From: Krasilnikoviella flava
GTDB lineage: Bacteria > Actinomycetota > Actinomycetes > Actinomycetales > Cellulomonadaceae
DNA length: 64,000 nucleotides
Reading direction: 5' to 3'
Assembly (NCBI RefSeq): GCF_900167525.1
Contig: NZ_FUZQ01000006.1
Location: 310,001-374,000, forward strand
The notes beneath the pieces are model-generated. The model was not told the DNA's origin and ran no database searches. It worked only from the letters and a program-made list of their open reading frames with translations. A program made the position numbers and the translations under genes. Shown piece after piece: positions 21,336-29,842 of the stretch (its first letter is position 1; each line of letters opens with the position of its first letter).

Positions 21336-22858
21336 CCGACACCGACTCCGAGCGGGTGCCCGGCGCCGCGTCCGCACCGTCGTCCGGCACCGCAGCAGAC
21401 CACGAGGGATCGGCGACGCCTCCGTCCGGGACGCGCTGGCGCCGGCCCCTCCTGCCCCTGATCGTCGTCGGCACGCTGGCCCTCGTGAACCTGGGGCTCC
21501 GGGTCGTCATGGCGCACAAGGCGCTGCCGGCCCCGCTCGCGGGCGACGAGGTCGCCTACACCACCGGCGCGCGCGTCCTCGCGGACGCCGTCCGCGCCCT
21601 GCTGCAGGGCGGCGAGGTCCCGACGGACGAGCTCCAGGCACGCCTCGTCGGCAACGGGTGGTTCATGCCCGGGATGCCCTTGCTGATCGCCCCGCTCTTC
21701 CTCCTGGACCCGACGGCCGGCGACTTCACCGTCCGCTTCTACCTCGGCGTGCTCTCGACGACGGTCTTCCTCGCCGTCGTGGCGGTCGTCGCCAGGACGC
21801 TCGGGCTCCGCACGGCGGCCGTGCTGCTGGTGGTGCCGGGGCTCATCCCGATGTGGGCCCTGTTCGGCTTCAGCGCATGGGGCGACGTCTGGGCCGGGCT
21901 CGTGATCCTGGCGACGGTCCCCCTGCTCGTCGTCATGTGGCGCCGGCTCGACTCCGACGGCGCCGTCCGCCTCCGCGACGCAGCCCTGCTCGGGCTCGCC
22001 CTGGTCGTCGTCCTGTACCTGCGCTCCAGCACGCTCCCGCTGGTGGTGGCGGTCCTCGTCCTGCTGGTCGTGGTGGTCCTCCTACGGACGCGCGGCCGGG
22101 CGCTCGCCCGCTCGCTGGCCGCGTGCGCCGTCGCGGCGGCCGTGGTCGTGGCGCTGCTGGCCCCCTGGTCCGCGATCATGAGCCGCACCTTCGGCGAACG
22201 GGTCACGACGACCACCACGATGTCACTGTCCGTCGCCTATGCCTTCGGCGACCGCGACGAGCTCTGCTTCGGCCCCTGCGTCGAGGGGAACATCTGGACG
22301 AACATGGCCCGCTACGCCAGGACGGTGGGCGAGCAGACCGGGGAGAACCCCCTGGAGGTGCGGCGGCAGATGCGCGACTACGCGATGCGGGACGTCACGC
22401 CGTCGGGGTACGCCGCCGGGGTGCTCGACAACTTCAGCCGGTACGCCTTCTCCCCCGCCTCGTACGACCACGTGTTCCGGCCCGGGGCCACCCGGGCGCA
22501 GGATCCTCCCGAGCTGGCCCCCGACACGCTGAACATCGCCGTGACCCTCTGGACGTACCTCGTCGCCCTCGGCGTCGCCGCGGTCGCGGTCGTGGCCGCG
22601 AGACGCGTGCGGACGGACGCCCAGGTCATGGTGATCGTGGCCTCGTTGCTGCTCGCGCTCCTCATGTCCCAGCCGTTCGTCCACGTCTCCAGCGGGCGGT
22701 ACTGGCCGGTCTTCGCCCCGTTGCTCGGGATCGCGATCGCCGGCCTGCTGGCGCCCGCCGACCTCGCGAGGTCGAGCACGACGCTCCGCCGGACCCAGGT
22801 GGCCCTCGCCGTCGGCTGGGTCGTGGTGGTCGGCGCCCTGTTCCTCGTGGCCGGCTGA
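21332..22858 (+). CDS. GT-C-like membrane glycosyltransferase
   Basis: 508 aa from GTG 21332. A cytoplasmic N-tail is followed by about ten hydrophobic helices and a large extracytoplasmic loop (about residues 285-410). The first loop contains AGDEVAYTTGARVL, the acidic pair position where ArnT/PMT-type GT-C enzymes bind lipid-linked sugar. It probably transfers a sugar from the polyprenyl carrier made by the GtrB-like enzyme at 18831. Specific acceptor unknown. Confidence 0.8.
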   Translation: MTDTDSERVPGAASAPSSGTAADHEGSATPPSGTRWRRPLLPLIVVGTLALVNLGLRVVMAHKALPAPLAGDEVAYTTGARVLADAVRALLQGGEVPTDELQARLVGNGWFMPGMPLLIAPLFLLDPTAGDFTVRFYLGVLSTTVFLAVVAVVARTLGLRTAAVLLVVPGLIPMWALFGFSAWGDVWAGLVILATVPLLVVMWRRLDSDGAVRLRDAALLGLALVVVLYLRSSTLPLVVAVLVLLVVVVLLRTRGRALARSLAACAVAAAVVVALLAPWSAIMSRTFGERVTTTTTMSLSVAYAFGDRDELCFGPCVEGNIWTNMARYARTVGEQTGENPLEVRRQMRDYAMRDVTPSGYAAGVLDNFSRYAFSPASYDHVFRPGATRAQDPPELAPDTLNIAVTLWTYLVALGVAAVAVVAARRVRTDAQVMVIVASLLLALLMSQPFVHVSSGRYWPVFAPLLGIAIAGLLAPADLARSSTTLRRTQVALAVGWVVVVGALFLVAG

Positions 22859-22880
22859 CCCGGACGGAGACCCGACGACC

Positions 22881-23381
22881 ATGGCCCAGCCCGTGACCGG
22901 CCCCTCGTGGTGGGGAAGGATCGTGGCGATCCTGCGCCGGCGCGAGTCGGCGTACCTCGTCGTCGGCGCGATCAACACGCTGGTCGGCCTGGTGGCGTTC
23001 GCCGTCCTCGAGCGGCTCCTCGGCGACGTGATCGGGTACCTGGGCGCACTCGTGCTGGCCTACGCCGTGGGGATCGCGGTCGGCTTCACGCTGCACCGCC
23101 GCTTCGTGTTCAAGGTGCGGGGCGGCGTCTGGCTCGACCTCGTCCGGTTCGTGGGCGTGCAGCTCGGCGCGCTCGCGGTCAACGCCGCGCTCCTCCCGGC
23201 CTTCGTCGAGCTCGCGCACCTCCCCGTGCTCCCGGCGCAGGTGCTCGCCCTGGCTCTGACGGTGGTCGCCAGCTACTTCGCCCACCTGTACTTCTCGTTC
23301 CGACGCCCCCCGGACGCGCTCGCGCGCGAGCAGGACCCGGGATCAGGACAGGGGCCGGCGGGCGGCGACGACGACCGATGA
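22881..23381 (+). CDS. gtrA: GtrA-family membrane protein (putative lipid-linked sugar flippase)
   Basis: 166 aa with four membrane helices. Typical family opening YLVVGAINTLVGLVAFAVLE and FTLHRRFVFK (the conserved FxxxRxxVF) are present. GtrA proteins are thought to move polyprenyl-linked sugars across the membrane, fitting the GtrB-like enzyme and GT-C protein upstream. Its C-terminal 39 bp overlap the convergent methyltransferase gene. Confidence 0.9.
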   Translation: MAQPVTGPSWWGRIVAILRRRESAYLVVGAINTLVGLVAFAVLERLLGDVIGYLGALVLAYAVGIAVGFTLHRRFVFKVRGGVWLDLVRFVGVQLGALAVNAALLPAFVELAHLPVLPAQVLALALTVVASYFAHLYFSFRRPPDALAREQDPGSGQGPAGGDDDR

Positions 23382-24080
23382 CCCGAACGGCAGGTCCCGC
23401 CGCGCCAGCACCCGGTCGTCGACGGTCCCGAGCGCGGTGAGGACCCGGTCGACCACGGGGGACGTCCGCGGGAGGCGGACGATGTCCGCGGCGTGCCCGC
23501 CGTCCCGCCGCACCAGGCCGCGGGCGCGCCGCGCGAGCCGTTCGACGACGAAGGCCGGGAACGTCGAGGCGAACGCGTAGGTCGCACGGAGCACCTCGAA
23601 CCCGCCGCCCTCCAGGGCCGCCACGGCGCGCCCGCGCGTGTAGCGCCGGACGTGCCCGTTCCGGACGTCGAAGTCGCTCCACAGCCACTGGTAGGCGGGC
23701 ACGGTCAGGAGGAAGCACCCGCCGGGCCGGAGGACCCGCCGGACCTCGGCGAGGACGACGGCCTCGGGGTCGCAGTGCTCGACGACGTCGAAGGCGCCGA
23801 CGACGTCGAACACGGAGTCCTCGAAGGGGAGCGCCGTCGCCGACCCGCACACCCCCGAGCCGGACGCGAGGCCCCGCGGATCGATGTCCAGGGTGACGTG
23901 GTGGCGCTGCCCCTGCAGCCACCCCACGCTGGGCCCGTCCGCGCTCCCCACGTCCAGGACGTCGGCCGCATCGTCGGCGTACGCACCCAGCACGGTCCGG
24001 AGCAGGTGCGCGCGGGTGCGGTACCACCAGTAGTCGGAGCGGTCGAGGGACGCAGACCCACCGTTCGCTGACGGTCTCAC
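23343..24080 (-). CDS. Class I SAM-dependent methyltransferase
   Basis: 245 aa from GTG 24080 (24086 is an alternative). SAM-binding motif I is VLDVGSADGPSVGWL, followed by VTLDID (motif II acidic residue), DVVGAFDVVEHCDPEA and VLRPGGCFLLTVPAY. The C-terminal YTRGRAVAALEGGGFEV is characteristic of small-molecule or glycan methyltransferases of the Methyltransf_11 group. It faces the glycan cluster and may act on the same product, though that is only positional. Confidence 0.88.
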   Translation of the reverse strand: MRPSANGGSASLDRSDYWWYRTRAHLLRTVLGAYADDAADVLDVGSADGPSVGWLQGQRHHVTLDIDPRGLASGSGVCGSATALPFEDSVFDVVGAFDVVEHCDPEAVVLAEVRRVLRPGGCFLLTVPAYQWLWSDFDVRNGHVRRYTRGRAVAALEGGGFEVLRATYAFASTFPAFVVERLARRARGLVRRDGGHAADIVRLPRTSPVVDRVLTALGTVDDRVLARRDLPFGSSVVVAARRPLS

Positions 24081-24202
24081 AGGCACGAACGTACTCGTGC
24101 GGCGCGCGATCGGCCGGGTGGACGACCCGTCCGCCGCTCCTCCCGCCCGCGTCCACGCGCGGAGCCGCGCAGGTCGCCTCGGGCGAAGGTAGCTTCGCGG
24201 GC

Positions 24203-24673
24203 ATGAGCCTTGCCGCCCGCATGCTGCACACCCGCTGGTTCGTCCGCGCCCCGATCGGCCTGTTCCGGGCGGGCCTCGGCTTCCTCGCGGGCGGGCGGCT
24301 GCTGATGATGCAGCACCGCGGGCGCAGCAGCGGGCAGCGACGGTACGTGGTGCTCGAGGTCGTCGCGCGACCGGCGCCGGACCGCGCCGTCGTGGTCGCC
24401 GGGCTCGGCCCGCGGTCCCAGTGGTTCCGCAACGTACAGGCCGACCCGCGCGTGCTGGTGTCGATCGGCTCGCGGCGCGAGGTGCCGTCCCGCGCCGTCG
24501 TCCTGGCCCCGGACGAGGGCGCCGCGACCCTGCGCGCGTACACCGGCGAGCACCCCGGCCCGTGGGCCCAGCTGGGACCCGTCCTCGCCGAGTGGGCCGA
24601 GCCCCTCGCGCGCGAGCAGGGCGAGGCGGACTGGCTGCGCGTGGTGCCGGTGGTCGAGCTGCGGCTGGGGTGA
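24203..24673 (+). CDS. Deazaflavin (F420)-dependent nitroreductase-family protein
   Basis: 156 aa, Ddn-like split-barrel fold. Family features are MMQHRGRSSGQRRYVVLEVV, then PDRAVVVAGLG, SQWFRNVQADPRVLVSIGSR and the C-terminal VVPVVELRL. Such proteins bind F420 (or related flavins/haem) and reduce diverse substrates. TAGCTT at 24190-24195 lies 7 bases before the ATG and no Shine-Dalgarno is seen, so leaderless expression is likely. Confidence 0.88.
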   Translation: MSLAARMLHTRWFVRAPIGLFRAGLGFLAGGRLLMMQHRGRSSGQRRYVVLEVVARPAPDRAVVVAGLGPRSQWFRNVQADPRVLVSIGSRREVPSRAVVLAPDEGAATLRAYTGEHPGPWAQLGPVLAEWAEPLAREQGEADWLRVVPVVELRLG

Positions 24674-24810
24674 GCGCCCTGGGCGACGATTTCACCCGCT
24701 GACCGACCCGCGTCACCCCCGCCCCGGGGGGCGGCGCAGCGGGGCTGGTGCGTACGCTTCTCGGGCCGATCGCGCCCTCCTGGCGCGCATCCGGAGCTCC
24801 AGGGGGAATC

Positions 24811-26216
24811 ATGCAGGCACGCGCGGTCACCGTCGTCGCCCTCGTCACCACCGCGCTGCTGGCGGAGCCGCTCGCGGCCGTCGGAGCCCCCGCCCTCGCG
24901 GCGCCGGCCACGGCCGCCACCTCGGCGGGCGTCGCCGCCGGCCCCCGCGACCCCGTCCTCGACGGCAGGGCGGTGGAGGACTCCGCCGTCGACGACGTCG
25001 TGCGCTGGCAGTCCGCCGTGCCCGGCCCGGACCTCTCGCGCGCCGGGGTGCGCGCCCAGACGGACCGGAGCGTGCACCGGGTGGACGTCGCGGTCGCGAC
25101 GCCGCACTGGATGTCCCGGACCCGCGCCGGGCAGCTGGTCCGCGACGCCGACGTCGACGCGCTGCTGGCGAAGGTGTCGGCGTACTGGTCAAGCAGTCGG
25201 GCGGCCGCGTGCGGTTCGTGCGCAGCTCGGACATCGAGCGCGTCGACACGGGCGACGGGTCGTGCACGACGACGAGCCGCATCCTCACGCAGGTGAAGCG
25301 GGGCGGGCGCGCGCACTACGGCGCGGACTGGTTCACGTCGAGCACGCGCGGGCCCGGCAAGCGGGAGCACCTGGTGGTCCTGTTCCCGTACCTGCGCGGC
25401 GACTACCCCGGCGGGCCGCGGGAGACCGACACGTGCGGCGGCACGCTCGGCCTCGGCTCCCTGCCGAGCAAGGCGAGCCGCGACAACCCCGGCGGCTGGT
25501 CCTTCTCGTTGTTCGGCGGACCGAACGGCGAGACCCGTAGCTCGCGCTTCACGCACCCCCAGTACGCGACGGCGGTGTCGACGCTGGCGCACGAGCTCGG
25601 CCACAACATGGGCCTGGAGCACTCCGGCGTGGGCTGGTGCACCGGCAGCGTCCCGGACCGCCCGTTCACGTCTTCACGCTGCGGCGCGGTCGAGGGGCTC
25701 GACCCGATGGACCTCATGGGCGCCGACTTCGCCGCCGTCGGCACGGCGCCCCTGTCCGGCGCGCAGAAGAAGCGCCTGGGCGTGCTGCCGGCCTCCGACG
25801 TCGTGACCGTGACGAAGAAGGGCGGCGCGCGCACGGTGCGGATCTCCGAGCGGCACGTGGCCAACAGCCGACCCCGGCTGCTGCGCGCCGTCGACCCGAA
25901 GACCGGGCAGTACTACTACGTGGAGTTCCGCCGCCCGTCGGGCGCGCGCTACCCGTCGCTCGGCGGCATCCCGTGGCGGGCGGCGAGCGACTACACCGTC
26001 GCCTACGGGGTCACGGTGAGCCGGTTGGGACGGGTCGGCTCGACGTGGGCGTACCCCGGCGAGCACCTGATCGTGCCGATGGGCAAGGAGTCCCGGCGGC
26101 ACTCGAACCTCAGCCGGGGCTCGTCGTTCACCACCCGCTCGGGCGCGCTGCGGCTCACCGTGCAGTCCGCCGGCGACGGTGTCGCCACGGTGCGTGTGAC
26201 CTTCCCCCGGACCTGA
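24811..26216 (+). pseudogene. Secreted zinc metalloprotease with a frameshift
   Basis: The first frame (24811 onward) encodes a signal peptide and propeptide region and reads VSAYWS near 25188. Homologous continuity (YWSKQSGGRVRFVRSS) resumes only in another frame from about 25190 to 26216. One missing base at about 25187-25190 explains it. The second part has the zincin site HELGHNMGLEH, a Cys-rich region and a Met-turn-like PMDLMGAD, as in reprolysin-like/gametolysin-type exported peptidases. Rejoined, it would be about 468 aa. Sequencing error and genuine inactivation cannot be separated here. RBS AGGGGG precedes the ATG. Confidence 0.85.
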
Positions 26217-26233
26217 CGCCTGACGTACGCCCC

Positions 26234-27289
26234 TCAGGGCCGGGTGCGCGGGCGCAGCCGCACGTCGGGCAGCACCGGCGCGCGCAGCGGCCCGCTCGCG
26301 TACCCGTGCACCTCGCCGAACCGCCGTGCGGCGGCCCCGGCGGCGTACCGGGTCGGGGTGGCCTCGCCGGACGCCCCTGAGCCAGTCGAAGGGTCGTCCG
26401 CGACCTGCGCCATCCAGTCGGCGCGTGCCAGCGCGACGTCGTCGTGCGTTCGGCCCACGAAGTTCCACCACATGACCACGTCCTCGGTGAACGGCTCGCC
26501 GCCGATGAGGACGGCGCGCACGGGCGAGGCGCCCGCCGTCACGACGAGCCGGTCGCGGCCGGGGGCGACGTAGCCGAGCCCGGCGGGCGGCACGACCTCG
26601 CCCTCGAGCGTCGCGTCCCCGGCGTCGACGAGCAGGGCGTGCTCGAACGTCGGGTCGGTCTCCAGGGTGACGCTCCCGCCGACGGGCAGGTCGAGCTGGG
26701 CGCCGACCAGCGGCGTGTACGTGCGGGCCGGCGACGCGAGCCGCTCTCCCGCGACGCCGAGCGCGCCCATGAAGACCTGCACGCGCGCGCCGCCGGTCGT
26801 CGCCACGGGCAGGTCGCCGTGGTGCTCGAAGTGCGGCTCCGCGTGCCGGTCGGACTCCGGCAGCACGGTCCACAGCTGCACGCCGTGCAGCGACGGCGGC
26901 CGCCCCTCGGCCGGCGACTCCTCCGAGTGCGAGATGCCGAGCCCCGCCGTCATGAGGTTGAGCTCCCCCGGGCGGACCGTCTGCAGCGAGCCCACCGAGT
27001 CGCGGTGCAGGATCTCGCCGGCGAACAGCCACGACACGGTCTGGAGCCCGATATGGGGGTGCGGGGGCACCTGCATCCCCACGGAACTTGAGACGTCGTC
27101 CGGGCCGTAGTGGTCGCAGAAGCACCAGGCGCCCACCAGCGAGCGCTGCCGTTGCGGGATCGTGCGCCGCACGGTCATCGCGCGCGGGCCGCCGAGCGGG
27201 ACCTCGCGGGCGGTGAGCAGCTCCACCCCCGTCGGGCGGTCCCCCGCGGTGCAGGTGCGTTCCGTGGGGCGCGTCTCGAGGTTGCTCAT
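26234..27289 (-). CDS. Pirin-family protein
   Basis: 351 aa, bicupin. The N-terminal cupin carries the metal-binding block PPHPHIGLQTVSWLFAGEI with HRD and a later ISHSEESP; the C-terminal cupin includes EPFTEDVVMWWNFVGRTHDD, the pirin signature. Pirins bind iron and may act as quercetin dioxygenases or redox-linked cofactors; the role here is unknown. A stretch PSTGSGAS near the C-terminus is encoded by a REP-like repeat (26374-26393), not by conserved pirin sequence. Confidence 0.92.
   Translation of the reverse strand: MSNLETRPTERTCTAGDRPTGVELLTAREVPLGGPRAMTVRRTIPQRQRSLVGAWCFCDHYGPDDVSSSVGMQVPPHPHIGLQTVSWLFAGEILHRDSVGSLQTVRPGELNLMTAGLGISHSEESPAEGRPPSLHGVQLWTVLPESDRHAEPHFEHHGDLPVATTGGARVQVFMGALGVAGERLASPARTYTPLVGAQLDLPVGGSVTLETDPTFEHALLVDAGDATLEGEVVPPAGLGYVAPGRDRLVVTAGASPVRAVLIGGEPFTEDVVMWWNFVGRTHDDVALARADWMAQVADDPSTGSGASGEATPTRYAAGAAARRFGEVHGYASGPLRAPVLPDVRLRPRTRP
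26374..26393. repeat. REP-like repeat inside pirin
   Basis: cccctgagccagtcgaaggg matches the dispersed repeat family also at 37621-37640 (gccccgagcccgtcgaaggg), 15 or more of 20 positions shared, and encodes the same PSTGSG peptide in both genes. Confidence 0.6.
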
Positions 27290-27326
27290 GGGCCGAGGGT
27301 AGGACGACGCGCCCGCCCCCGACATG

Positions 27327-27359
27327 CCGAGGCCCCCCGGGGCGGCCGGGGGGCCTCGG
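27327..27359. terminator. Strong hairpin upstream of pirin
   Basis: 14-bp perfect stem (ccgaggccccccgg, 27327-27340; ccggggggcctcgg, 27346-27359), 5-nt loop, without a following T run. It lies 38 bp upstream of the pirin start, so it would insulate pirin from transcription entering from the right, or act in its leader. Confidence 0.55.
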
Positions 27360-28054
27360 AGAGCACCGCGTACCCCTGATCGACGGTCCCGGGGACCAGG
27401 GGTGCCGTGGCGACGTCACGACCCCGACCGCTCGCCGCGTCCCGTCGAGGCCTGGTGCGTCGTCGCCTCTCAGGAACACGTTCTCCGCGAACAGCCGGGC
27501 GCGGGTGGTCTTCCGGCCCCGTACAGGCTCCTGTGTCGTCACCCACAACCCGCACCGCGGTACGGGACGGCCCGTCGTTCTCCGGTTGACCGTGTCCCGT
27601 GGAGAGGGCTGACGACCGACCTTCTCAGGTGATCGTCGGCCCGGATCTCCGCAAGACCGGTACGCACGTTTCTAGACCTGCTGCCGGTGCGGTGCAAGGG
27701 GTGGGGAGCAGGTTTTCGGGACGGCCGATCCGACCACAGGTTCGTCCACAGGTGGACCCGCGGAATCCCCACACCGCCCACAGCCCTGTGGAAGAAATTT
27801 GTGGACGACGCGCCGGGCGCGACACGCGCTGCCACGCCGCCGACGGGCCCCGGCCCTCCCGCCCGACCCTGCCGGCCCGTGGCACGGCCCCGGTGCCGAC
27901 CCGGCAGAAACCGCGGAATCCCGCGGCTCGTGGCACCATCCCCTCACTCCGTCACGCCGGCGCCGGCGCTGCCCGATCGCGCCCCCGACACCGTTCCACC
28001 CTGGAACGTCGCAGGTGAGGACCACCGGGCCGCATCTCCCGCTCCTGCCCGGCC

Positions 28055-28106
28055 CTGTGGACACATCCTGTGGACAGTCGCTGTGGACAGTGCCTGTGGA
28101 CGACGC
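28055..28106. repeat. Four 13-bp repeats with TGTGGAC (DnaA-box-like)
   Basis: Units start at 28055, 28068, 28081 and 28094, each CTGTGGAC; three read TGTGGACA, 8 of 9 bases of the reversed actinobacterial DnaA box (TTGTCCACA). The 13-bp pitch is exact. Confidence 0.75.
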
Positions 28107-28110
28107 CGGG

Positions 28111-29118
28111 TCACACCCAGGCGCGCGCCCCCGGCGACGGGTCGGCCCGCCGCGACTCCAGGTCGCGCGCGGTGAGGACGAACCCCGCGTCGTCGACGAC
28201 CGCGCCGCCCGCCCGGCCGTGCAGCAGCGACGCGACCCGGGCCAGCAGGGCCCGCGCCCGGTCGCGGGCGATGACGTGCAGCCCGGACGGATCGGAGACC
28301 TGCAGCTCGTACGGGTCCTGCGGCAGCCACGCGAGCCGGTGCACCGTCGCGGGCGCGCCGTCCGGCCACGGCTCCGCCGCGAGCGCCCGGGGCGGCCCGC
28401 CGGCCCGTTCGTGGGTGACGACGAGGTCGCCGTCGTACGGCGTCCGGGCCAGCACCCGATGGCCGGCCTCGCCACCCGGCGCGGCCTCGAGCGTGGAGGT
28501 CGCGACCACGGAGCGCACCACCTCGAGCAGCTCCCCGGCCGGCACCGGCCGCGCCGGCCAGACCACCAGGTCGACGGACGCCGCCGGGTCGGGGCGCAGC
28601 ACCTGCCGCCCGTCGGCGAGCAGCATCCCCGAGGTGCGGCGCGCCACCGCGACGGCCCAACGGACGAGGCGCAGCTCCTCCCCGACGGGCAGCGCCGCGG
28701 CGAACGCCCGCGCGATCCCGTCGCGGTCGTCGTACGCGGCGGGCCGACCGCCCCGCGCGTCGAGGGCGCCGTCCGCGCGGCCGAGCGCCCAGGCGTCGGC
28801 CGGGTGCGCGCACCCCAGCGCGGCCGCCGCGGCGGCGTCGAGCGGGAAGGGGCCGGTCGCGCGGTGCTCGTCGCCCAGCCGCAGCACCCCGGCGGCCGGG
28901 CGGGTCACGGCCCGCACCCCGTGGAACCGCGCGCCGCCCCCGGCCCGCGACGGCGCGGCCGCGGATGGCGGGCTCAGCCAGCCGACGTCGTCGAACCAGG
29001 CGGCGGCCAGCCCCGGCAAGGGATGCCCCTCCGGGGCGTCGCCGCCCGGCGGCCGGGGCACGACGAGCACGTGGTCGGAGGTGTGCTCCGCGGGGACGAC
29101 CGCCGGGACCCTGGCCAT
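28111..29118 (-). CDS. Conserved protein of unknown function (paralogue of 4492-5625)
   Basis: 335 aa, soluble, no recognised domain. It shares ordered blocks with the protein at 4492-5625: DRDGIARAFAAALP, LRPDPAASVDLVV, WLPQDPYE and the C-terminal VDDAGFVLTARDL. Compared with that protein, it has a shorter insert between the second and third blocks. The two lie 24 kb apart on the same strand. It stands alone, with the repeat-rich spacer downstream and a 104-bp gap from the DinB-like gene upstream. Confidence 0.85.
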   Translation of the reverse strand: MARVPAVVPAEHTSDHVLVVPRPPGGDAPEGHPLPGLAAAWFDDVGWLSPPSAAAPSRAGGGARFHGVRAVTRPAAGVLRLGDEHRATGPFPLDAAAAAALGCAHPADAWALGRADGALDARGGRPAAYDDRDGIARAFAAALPVGEELRLVRWAVAVARRTSGMLLADGRQVLRPDPAASVDLVVWPARPVPAGELLEVVRSVVATSTLEAAPGGEAGHRVLARTPYDGDLVVTHERAGGPPRALAAEPWPDGAPATVHRLAWLPQDPYELQVSDPSGLHVIARDRARALLARVASLLHGRAGGAVVDDAGFVLTARDLESRRADPSPGARAWV

Positions 29119-29222
29119 GGCGCGGACCGTACCGGTCGCGCGGTCACCGGGACGTCACGGCCATGTTGCGGTCAGGTGACGTCGCGGCACCGTGACCTGC
29201 GGCTCCGCGGGCGGGGGAGGTG

Positions 29223-29789
29223 TCAGGCGCGCACGTCGTGCAGGTGGTGCACGACGTCGTGCAGGAAGTACTGCCCCAGCGTGCGGACGGTGAAGACGGA
29301 CCCGTTGGACCGGCGTCCGGTGCGCTCGGCCTGGCCCGGCGCGACGGCGTCGAAGGATGCCGCGACCGCCTCGCCGTCGGCGTCCAGCTCGTCCGCGAGC
29401 ACGCCCGCGTCCTGGTGCGCGTAGTCGCCCTCGAGCGCCGCGACGTCCTGGTCCCAGTTCGCGAACGCCGGGTCGTCCTCCGCGACCATGCGGCCGAGCC
29501 GCTCGTCGAAGATCCGGAAGACGTCGCGCACGTGGGCGGCGTACTCGAGCGGCGACCAGACCTCGGGGCGGGGCCGCACCGCGGCGTCGGGCCGCGCGAG
29601 CACCGCGCGCCAGCGGGGCAGCGTCGCGCGCACGGCCGGGCCGACGTCCGCGGGCTCGACCTCGGCGGCGGCGAAGCCGCACTCCGGGCACGGGCGCGCC
29701 AGCACCCACGTCCAGTCCTTGGTGTCGGGGACGATGCCGTCCGCCTGTGCGGCGGGCCGCTGCTCGGAGGGCGCGGTGGGGTCGGTCAC
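29223..29789 (-). CDS. DinB-family protein
   Basis: 188 aa from GTG 29789. A four-helix DinB/YfiT-like fold is indicated by three metal-ligand-type His regions: LEYAAHVRDVF, and the C-terminal FLHDVVHHLHD. A CPECGF motif near residue 34 could bind another metal or be structural. Related actinobacterial proteins include mycothiol-dependent enzymes, but the function is unknown. It is divergent from the TetR gene at 29842 with that regulator's likely operator between them, so it may be its target. Confidence 0.82.
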   Translation of the reverse strand: MTDPTAPSEQRPAAQADGIVPDTKDWTWVLARPCPECGFAAAEVEPADVGPAVRATLPRWRAVLARPDAAVRPRPEVWSPLEYAAHVRDVFRIFDERLGRMVAEDDPAFANWDQDVAALEGDYAHQDAGVLADELDADGEAVAASFDAVAPGQAERTGRRSNGSVFTVRTLGQYFLHDVVHHLHDVRA

Positions 29790-29812
29790 ACCGGCACCTT
29801 AGCGTCCCGAGG

Positions 29813-29842
29813 TGCTGACAACAGATGCCTATGATGTCAGCA
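29813..29842. promoter_or_regulatory. TetR operator overlapping a leaderless promoter
   Basis: TGCTGACA (29813-29820) and TGTCAGCA (29835-29842) form a perfect 8-bp inverted repeat with a 14-bp spacer. A -10 box TATGAT (29830-29835) lies inside it and ends 6 bases before the TetR ATG (29842). Binding would block transcription, consistent with autoregulation, and might also repress the divergent DinB gene. Confidence 0.7.

Larger units (their letters stand above)
27290..28110. other. 820-bp non-coding region with DnaA-box-like motifs
   Basis: No convincing gene on either strand; frames here lack family features and are Arg/Pro-rich. It contains a long hairpin (27327-27359), single GTCCACA/TGTGGAC motifs at 27744-27750 and 27800-27806, and the four-unit array at 28055-28106. 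It may be a DnaA-binding or nucleoid-associated site rather than a gene. Confidence 0.6.

Noticed and set aside
27599-28018. Overlapping ORFs of 100-140 aa in the region downstream of the 28111 gene
   Set aside because: Biased composition and no start context; the DNA is better explained by TGTGGAC repeats and hairpins.
28055-28106. A CRISPR array or the chromosomal origin
   Set aside because: Units are only 13 bp with no spacers, and neither dnaA, dnaN nor other origin genes flank the site.
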